From: Gordonia polyisoprenivorans
GTDB taxonomy: Bacteria > Actinomycetota > Actinomycetes > Mycobacteriales > Mycobacteriaceae
DNA length: 64,000 bases
Direction: 5' to 3'
NCBI RefSeq assembly: GCF_017654315.1
Contig: NZ_CP072203.1
Location: 1,798,001 to 1,862,000 of the forward strand
Below are positions 54,901-63,900 of the stretch, piece by piece. The notes under the pieces were generated by a model. It searched no databases. It was not told the DNA's origin and was given only the letters and a program-made list of their open reading frames with translations. A program made the translations under genes and the position numbers. How positions within the stretch are numbered: the first letter of the stretch is position 1; the number at the start of each line of letters is the position of its first letter.

Positions 54901-57900
54901 CGAACCCGGCAATCTTGCCGGCGACGAACGGCTCGTCGCCGCGGTCACCGGCCCTGACCCGTTGGACGAAGCCGTCCTCCGCACCGAGTGCGCCGCCCAC
55001 CTGCCCGCCTATGCGGTGCCGTCGCGTATCGGCGTCGTCGCCTCGTGGCCCGTCACCGACACCGGGAAACTCGACCGCGCAGCACTCCTCACGGCGATCA
55101 CTGCAACAGCCGCACCCGCGCGACCACTCACCGACGCCGAACAGCAGGTGGCCGCGGTGATCGCCGAGGTCATCGGCCTCGACGCCGTGGACGCCGACGC
55201 CAACTTCTTTGTGCTGGGCGGCAACTCGCTGTCGGCGGCACGGTTGGCCGCCAAGCTCAGCGGACCGCAGCGGTGGGTCACCGTCGGCGACGTGTTCGCC
55301 CATCCGACGGTGTCGGCGCTCACCACGCTGATGGGCCGGCCCGCCGAGGTGGCGGGGGGTGAGCCGCTGGCGCAACTCACTGCGGCACAACGGGCGCTGT
55401 GGATTCTCAACCGCGTCGAACCGTCCGCGGCGTATCACCTCGCCGTGCGCATCCGGTTGACCAGCAGCACCAGTCGGGGAGTGCTCGAGACTGCGCTGCG
55501 TGACGTCGCCGACCGGCACAAGGCGCTGCGGACGATCTACCCCGAGGTCGACGGGGAGCCTGTGCCACGGGTGCTCTCGGCGGAACAGATCACGCCGATC
55601 ACCGACCTCGATGAGCGCTCGGCGGTGCACACACCGTTCGACCTGAGCACCGACTGCGGCTGGCGGGCCGTGATCTCCGCGGACGGCGCCGAGCTGATCC
55701 TGGTGGCCCACCACATCGTCGTCGACGGATGGTCGGTGCCGGTGCTGGTCACCGACTTCCTGCACGCCCTCGACGCCCGACGCAACGGCGTGGCGCCGCA
55801 CTGGACCGAGCCGCAACCGCTCTTGGCCGCGCGGCGTGTGCCGGCCGACGCCGACTACTGGACCACGCACCTCGCCGGTGCCCCCACCACCCTCGCACTG
55901 CCCGAGCCGTCCGACCCGCATCCCACCGGGCTGACGGCCGGACCGGCGGTGGTGGTGCACTCGACGCTCGACGCGGCCACCGCCGCCGCCCTGGCACAGC
56001 GGGCCGCCGACGCCGGAACCACCGTGTACGCGCTGCTCTGGGTGGCCCTCGCTGCCACGCTCGCCGAGATCACCGGCACCGACGACACCGTCATCGGCAT
56101 CCCTGTCGCAGGCCGCGACGACCCGGCCACTCACGGCCTCGTCGGGATGCTCGCACGCACGGTTCCGCTGCGCGCCAGCGGCATTCGATCGTCGGATGTC
56201 GACGACGCGCTGGCGCAGGCGCACACAACATTCGCCGCGGCCATGGCGCACGCCGAGACCGCACCGCTCACCGTGCCACCCGTGCTCCTCGACCACGACG
56301 TCACGCCGCCGGTTCCGCCGGGCATCGCCGAGTACGAGGCTCTGCCCACCGGGCAGGCGCGCACCGCACTGGAAGTCACCGTCCGCGACACCGGCACCGG
56401 CATGACCATCGCGCTGTCAGTCGCGGAGCACCACGTCGATCCCTCCGCGGGACCTGTTCTGCTGCAACGATTCGTCGCGGTGATACGCGGTCTGGCGACG
56501 GCCACGGATGCTCGCGTCGAAGATCTGTTGCCTGCCGCCGAGCCGATCGAGTCGTCTGCCCACATCGCCGAACCTGCCGATGTGCTCGACCTCCTGCGTG
56601 ATGCGGCCGCACGTCACCCGGAGACGACCGCCGTTGCGGACGAACATGATTCGCTGACGTATGCGGACCTGCTGGCGCGGGCGAGCGCGTATGCCGCGGA
56701 TCTTGCGGACAGCGGCGTGGGGGCCGGTGATCGGGTGCCGTTGACGCTGCCGCCGTCGGTGGATGCGGTCGTCGCAATGGTCGGCGTGCTGATGGCCGAC
56801 GCGGTGGTCGTGCCGATCGACCCGGCCGCACCGCAGGAGCGGGTCGCGGCGATGCTCGCGCGATGCGAGACGGCGACGGCCCCGGGCGATGCGTACGTCA
56901 TGCACACCTCCGGCTCGACGGGAACACCCAAGGGCGTCATCGCCACCCGCGCCGGACTCGCTGCCATGCTCGCCGCCTCCCGCGACCTCATCGACCCCCG
57001 ACCGGGCGACGTGTGGGCGTGCACCCATGCCCCCACCTTCGACGTGTCGGTGTGGGAGATCTTCGGGGCGCTCACCTCGGGCGGCACCATCGCGATCGTG
57101 CGCCGCGACGACGTCGTCGACGTCGAGCGCTTCGTCGACGCCCTCGACCACCACGGCGTCACCATCCTCGCCCACACGCCCACGTCGTTCGTCCGGCTCA
57201 CCGACCCGACGATCGGCGCACACCGGCTACGCACGCTGCGGTGCCTGGTGCTCGGCGGCGAAGCCTTCGACCCAACCGCGCTGCAGCAGTGGGCGGCTCG
57301 GCATCCCGACGTCCGGCTCGTCACCATGTACGGGCCCACCGAAACCACCGTCCAGGTGACCGGCGGCGACCTCGACGTCGGGGACCACCGACCCCTCATC
57401 GGCCGACCCCTGGCCGGCGTCGGCGCAGAAGTCCTCGACGCCCGGGGCCGACCGGTCCCGGTCGGCGGATGCGGCGAGTTGTACCTCACCGGAACACAAC
57501 TCGCTCGCGGATACGTCGACCCCGCCGAAACCGCGGCACGCTTCGTCGCCGCACCCGACGGCACACGCCGCTATCGCACCGGCGATCTGGTGCGTCGCCT
57601 GCTCGACGGCCGACTTGCCTACCTCGGCCGCACCGACGATCAAGTGCAGATCCGCGGATACCGCGTCGAACCCGCCGCCGTCGTGGCGGTACTCCGATCC
57701 GTGCCCGGCGTTAATGACGCGCGGGTCGTCGTCGACTCGGGTGCGCAGCCCGGCGATGAGCGGCTCGTCGGATTCGTGATCGGCGACACCGATGAGACAA
57801 CCCTTCTGGATGCTTGTGCCGCAGCGCTTCCCGCGCATCAGATGCCCGCGCGGATCGGAGTCGTCGACCTGTGGCCGCTGACCGCACACGGCAAGCTCGA

Positions 57901-60900
57901 TCGGGAAGCGTTGCTGCTCAGCCTCACAGCGACCGGGGTGCGTGAGCCGGGAGAGCTGACCGATCGCGAACAGGTGATTGCCGACGCGATGGCCGCCACC
58001 CTCGGCGATGCACCGCCCATTACCGCTGATATCAACTTCTTTGCCGTGGGCGGGAACTCGCTGTCGGCGGCACGCCTGGCCAGCCGGTTGTCCCGAGCCG
58101 GACTCGCGATTTCGGTGACCGACGTTTTCGCCGCACCCACCGTGCGAGATCTGGCCGCGCTGGATGCCGTGGTGACGGACGGCGTTCTCGATCTGGATGG
58201 TGTTCGCATTGAACCCGATCGGCTTCCGCTCGCACCCGAGCAAGAGGACCTGTGGCTGCGGTGGCGCGCCGAACCCGACCGCACCGGATACCTCATGACC
58301 ATGGCGATCCCGGTCGCCGAGATCTGGGACGGCAGCATCGACGACCTGCGCGGCGCACTCACCTCCATGGCCCTGACCTACGACGCGCTGCGCACCAGCT
58401 TTCCGATCGCCGACGACGGCACGCCCTACCAAGAGCGCTGGGCCGACGCCGACGTCCGCGCCCATCTGGGTGCGCTCGCGGTCACCGAGGTCGCCGATGT
58501 CGGCGAGGCACTCGCCGCGTTGGCCGAGCCCATCGACCTGACGACCAACCTCCCGTGGCGCCTCGCCCTCGTCGAACACGACGCCACCACATGGATTCTC
58601 GTGGTCGTCCACCACATCGTCGCCGACGGCGAAACGCTGCCGATCCTGCGGTCGGCGCTGACCGCGCCCACCCGTCCGGCCGTCGACTACCGGCGCTACA
58701 CCCAGTGGCGGCTCGACACCCTCGCCGCCCGCCGAGCCGAACTCACCGCCTACTGGACGTCGGTGTTCGCCGAACCCGTTGCCACACTGCAACTCCCCGA
58801 AATCGACCTCGGTGCACCCGCCGGCGGCCGATCCCGCCACAGCGCGGTGGTGCTCTCGGCAGAGACCACCGCGCAACTCGACGCGCTCGCCGCCGATGCG
58901 CGCAGCACCCCGTTCATCGTGCTGCACACCGTCCTCGCGATGATCCTCGCCCGACAGTCCGGCAGCGACGTCGTCACCATCGGCACCGCACTGTCGGGGC
59001 GGGTCGACCCGCGCCTGGCCGACGTCCCCGGACTCTTCGCCCGCGCCGTCCCGCTGCACACCCGCATCGACCTCGATATCCCGTTCACCGACCTCCTCGC
59101 CAGGGTCACCGCCACTGACATCGGTGCGCTCGCCCACGCCGACCTGCCGCTGTCGGCGATCGGCCGCATCGCCGACCCCGGCCGCGACCGCGCCGGACGC
59201 CCACTGTTCGACGTCGTCCTCGGCGCCGTCCCCGACGACGTGGCGTCGCGCTACTCCGGCGCCACCGCACCACTGTTCGGCATCGACGTGATGAGCCATC
59301 GCAGCGACGGACGCGCGCACCTCGATCTCACCTGTGGGGAACGTGTCACCGACCAACCTCGACTCGACGCCCTCGCCTCGCTCCTCGGGTCGGTGCTCGA
59401 ACAGGCTGTGGCACAACCCGAACGGACCGGCGCCGACCTCCTCGGTGGCCCGGCAGTGCGGCGGGTGGAGCCACCACCGCCGGAGACGCTGGCCGAGCTG
59501 CTCGACGCGCAGCTCACCACACCGTCGGCGATCGCCGTCGACGACGCCGCGCACCGCATCCCCGGATGCGGTGCCGCGCTGCGTTACGGCGACGTCGACC
59601 GTCTCGCCGACGCGCTGACGTGGCGGCTGCGCGAGCAGGGGATCGGACCGGGCCAGGTGGTGGCGTGTCACCTACCGCGGTCGGTATTCGGGGTGGTGGC
59701 CACCGTGGCGATCGCCCGGACCGGCGCGGCATTCGTCGCCGTCGACCCCGCCGACCCCGCAGCCCGACGCCGCGACATCCTCGAACGCGCCAGCGCTGCC
59801 GTGGTTCTCACACTCGTCGCCGACGAGGTGCCGGACGTGGGTGCGGTGCCGGTGATCGCTGTCGACAATCCGTACCTGTATCCGGTCGAACGGCGACGAT
59901 TCACCCGCGCCGACCGGGTGCGCCCGCTGCACATCGACGACGCCGCCTACCTCACCTTCACCTCGGGGACCACGGGCCGGCCCAAGGGCGTCGTCGTCAC
60001 CCATCGCGGACTCGCCGGCTGGGCCCGCGACACCGTCCGACGCCTCGAGCTGACGTCCCTCGACCGCGTGATGCACACGTACGCCGTCGGTTTCGACGCG
60101 CACCTGATGGGCATCGTGCCCGTCCTCGCCGCGGGAGCCTGCGTGGTGATCTGCCCGCCGGAGGTGATCGGCGGCGACGACCTCGCCGACCACATCGCCG
60201 ACACCGAGACCACCGTGCTGCTGACGACGCCGTCGGTGCTGTCGACCATCAGCCCCACGCAGGTGCCGGAGGTTCGGCACGTCGCGGTTGGTGGGGAAGC
60301 GCTGAGTGCCCGGCTGGCCGGAACGTGGATGGCGCACGGGCACACCGTCAGCAACGAGTACGGGCCCACCGAGACGACGGTCGCCGTCACCAGCGCGCGG
60401 TGCCGCCCCGACGGTCCGATCACCATCGGCGCCACCATACCCGGAGTCGACGCCGTCATCCTCGACGACGCGTTGCGGCCGGTACCCGACTACACGATCG
60501 GCGAACTGTACATCGGCGGAAGTGCTCTGGCGCGAGGCTATCTCGACGACCCGGCCGGCACGGCGACCGCCTTTGCGGCCGGCCCCGACGGGACGCGCCG
60601 GTATCGCACCGGCGACCTCGTCCACCGGCGCGCCGACGGCGACCTCGTCATCCACGGACGCGGCGACGATCAGCTGAAGGTGCGCGGCATCCGGATCGAA
60701 CCGGCCGAGGTGGAGGCCGCGCTGGCCGGTCTTGCGGATGTGAGCGAAGCCGTCGTCGCCGCCCGTCGCACTCCGGCCGGTGAGCGGGTGCTCGCCGCGT
60801 GGGTCATTCCGGCACCGGGTTCCCCTGTCGACGGTGCGAGCCTGCGGGAACAGGTGCGTACGGTGTTGCCGCGCAGCGTGGTTCCGGCGTCGATCACACT

Positions 60901-63900
60901 CGTCGATCGGCTGCCGCTCGGGTCGACCGGTAAGATCGACCGCAGCCGCCTGCCCGCCCCGGACCTTGCCGGTGATGTCGCAGAGATTGTCGCCCCACGC
61001 ACCGATGTGGAGCGGATGGTGGCGGCCGCGTACGGCGAGGTCCTCGGCGTCGACGAGGTGCACGCGCACGCCGACTTCTTCGCCCTCGGCGGTACGTCGT
61101 TGTCGGCGACACAGGTCGCCTCACGGCTCTCCGAACGCCTCGGCTCCGACATCGCGGTCCGCACCCTGTTCGACACCCGGACCGTCGCCGCCCTCGCTTC
61201 GGCGATCCCGGCGGGCTCCGATGCGCCGGTCGCTGTGCCACGCCACTTGGCACGACCCGAGCGGCTGCCGCTGGCATACCCGCAGCGGCGCATCTGGATT
61301 CAACACCTGCGCGCACCCTTGTCGACGGCGTACCACGTGCCGCTGGTGGTGCGGCTCACCGGAGCCGTCGATGTCGACCGGCTCGTCAAGGCGATGGTCG
61401 CGGTACTCGGGCGCCACGAGAGCCTGCGGACCGTCATCGACGACGGACCGTGGCAGCGACTCGCCGACGGCGCCGACGTCAGTATCGTCCAGGTGAACGG
61501 TGATGTGGGCGCGGCGATTCGGGACGAGATCACCAGGCCCTTCGGCCTGGAACACGAGATCGGCGTCCGCGCAGTCGTGTTCGAGAGCGCCGACCACATC
61601 GATGTGGCCATGACCGCACACCACATCGCGCTCGACGGCTGGTCGGTGCGACTGCTCCTCGGCGAGCTCGCCCAGGCCTACACCGGCACCGAGCCTGCCC
61701 CGCCCGCACTCACCTACGGCGACTACACCCAGTGGCACCTCGCGCTGCTCGGCGACCCGGACGATCCGTCGAGCCGATACGCCCGAGAGATCCGGCACTG
61801 GCAAGAGACATTGGCCGGTATCGCCCCGTTCCGCACGCCCGGTGTCGGTGGCGACATCGGACCGGGCGGCCGTATCACCCACCGCCTCGACGTCGAGGTC
61901 GCCACCGCGATCACCGCTGCGGCACAACATGAATCGGCAACCCTGTTCCAGGCGGCCCACGCGGCGCTGGCATCGGTACTCGGCCGCTGGGCACGACGCG
62001 ACGACGTGGTCATCGCGATGCCCGTGCACGGGCGGTCGGCACCGCAGTGGGAGTCGGTGGTCGGGATGTTCGTCAACACCGTCGCCCTGCGCATCCGGAT
62101 CGACGCCACCACGTCGATGCGGTCGGCGGTGCAGCAGGCGCGCGACGTCGCGCTCGACGCCCTCGCCCACGCCGAGGTGCCCTACGAGGCGGTCGCCGCA
62201 GCCGTCCGGCCCGGTGTTCGCGACGGCATCGACCCGCTCACCTCGATCCTGCTCGTCGGCCAGGACGTGGTGCCCGCGCTCGACGGGGCAGGGGTGTTCA
62301 ACGCAGGGGTCCTCGCCGAGGGGGTGCGCGCGGAGCCCGTGCCACTCGACGGAGATGCGGTGGCCGCCAAACTCGACGCCGAACTGGTGATCACCGTCGT
62401 CGACGGGCAGCTAGAGGCGACCGCGGTGTATTCACCACGGGTGCCGGCTGAGGTGGCCGACGCGCTGCTCACCGACGTGTGCGCGGCACTCGCGGCGATG
62501 GCCGACGACCTCGACCGACCGTTCCCCGAGCTGATGGCGCTACCGACCGGGGTGGTGGCCGAGGTGACGCCGCTGCCGACTGTGGTTGTGGGCGAGGCGA
62601 ACTCGCACGATATGGACGCGGTGCGCGCGGTGATGGCCGACATCCTCGGCGTCGACGACGTCGCGGCCGACGCGGACTTCTTCACGCTCGGCGGGACGTC
62701 GTTGTCGGCGACGCAGGTGTCGTCGAGGTTGGGACGCGGCCTGGGGATGCGGGTGCCGACCGCCCTCGTCTTCGACCATCCGACGCCGCGTGCCCTGGCG
62801 AGCGCTGTCGAGGGTGTGGTGAGCGCCGTCGGCGCTGGGGAGAGCGCTGTCGGCGGAGAAATGAGCGCTGTCGCGGGTGGGGAGGGCGCTGTCGGCGGGG
62901 AGTGGGTGCCGCTGGCGCCGACGCAACGGCGACTGTGGACCGCGGCATTCATGGCCGAGGCCGCACCCCTCTATGCGGTACCCGTCGTGGTGCCGGTACC
63001 TGAGGGCGTGACCGTCGAACAGGCGGCCGATGCTCTGCGCGCGGTGATCGCCCGCCACCCGGCTTTGCGTCTGGCCTACGGCGATACGGGGAGTGGCCCG
63101 TGCCAGCGGGTCGTCGAGGGCTGGTCACCCGATGTCGAGAACCTCGCCGCCGACTCACTCGACGCCGATGTGTTGACCGGCCTGCTGCACCTTTCGCCCG
63201 CCAACTCCGCCGGCACACCGCCGGTGCGGGCGCTCGTCGTCAGCGTGCTCACGGACACCGGCGAGCGGCCCCTCGCGGTGGGGATCCTCGCCCACCACAT
63301 CAGCATCGACGGCGAATCCGCGGCCATGATCGCCGCCGACCTCACCGCCGCGGTGATGGGCACCCCGCTCGGTGCCCTGACGGGTGATTTCCTCGGTGCC
63401 GCAGCAGATCTCGACGCGCGAGAACGTACCGAACGTGCTGACCTGTTGGAGTTCTGGGAGCAAGCGCTCGACGGATACGCCGACGACCTCGGCCTCGTCG
63501 AACACCGGCCCGTCGTGCGTGACCTCTCGACGGCAACCGTGCGTCGCACCCTGACCCGCCACCTCACCGACAAGATCCGCAGCACCGCGCGCGCCCACCA
63601 CGCCTCCGAGTTCCACATCCTGCACGCGGCCACAGCATTCGCGTTGAGCGTGCAGGCCGGTGCCGACGACATCGCCATGGCCACCCCCGTCTCACTGCGT
63701 GGCGACGACCGGTGGCGCTCGGTGGTCGGCATGCTCGTCTCTACCGTGGTGCTGCGCACCCGGATCGGAGCCGTCGGCACCGTCGAGGAACTCATCGATA
63801 TGGTGCGCGACGACGACCTCGCGGCCACCGACCACGCCCTCGTCGCCTTCGACGACGTCGTCGACCATCTCGGCGTCACCCGCGTCGTCGGCCGACATCC

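Noticed and set aside
57227..59671. 814-codon open frame on the minus strand opposite the NRPS (and similar long ones at 54869-56296 and 59672-61069)
   Set aside because: They are antisense shadows of a high-GC coding frame: Arg/Gly/His-rich, no domain, while the plus strand shows perfect NRPS motifs throughout.
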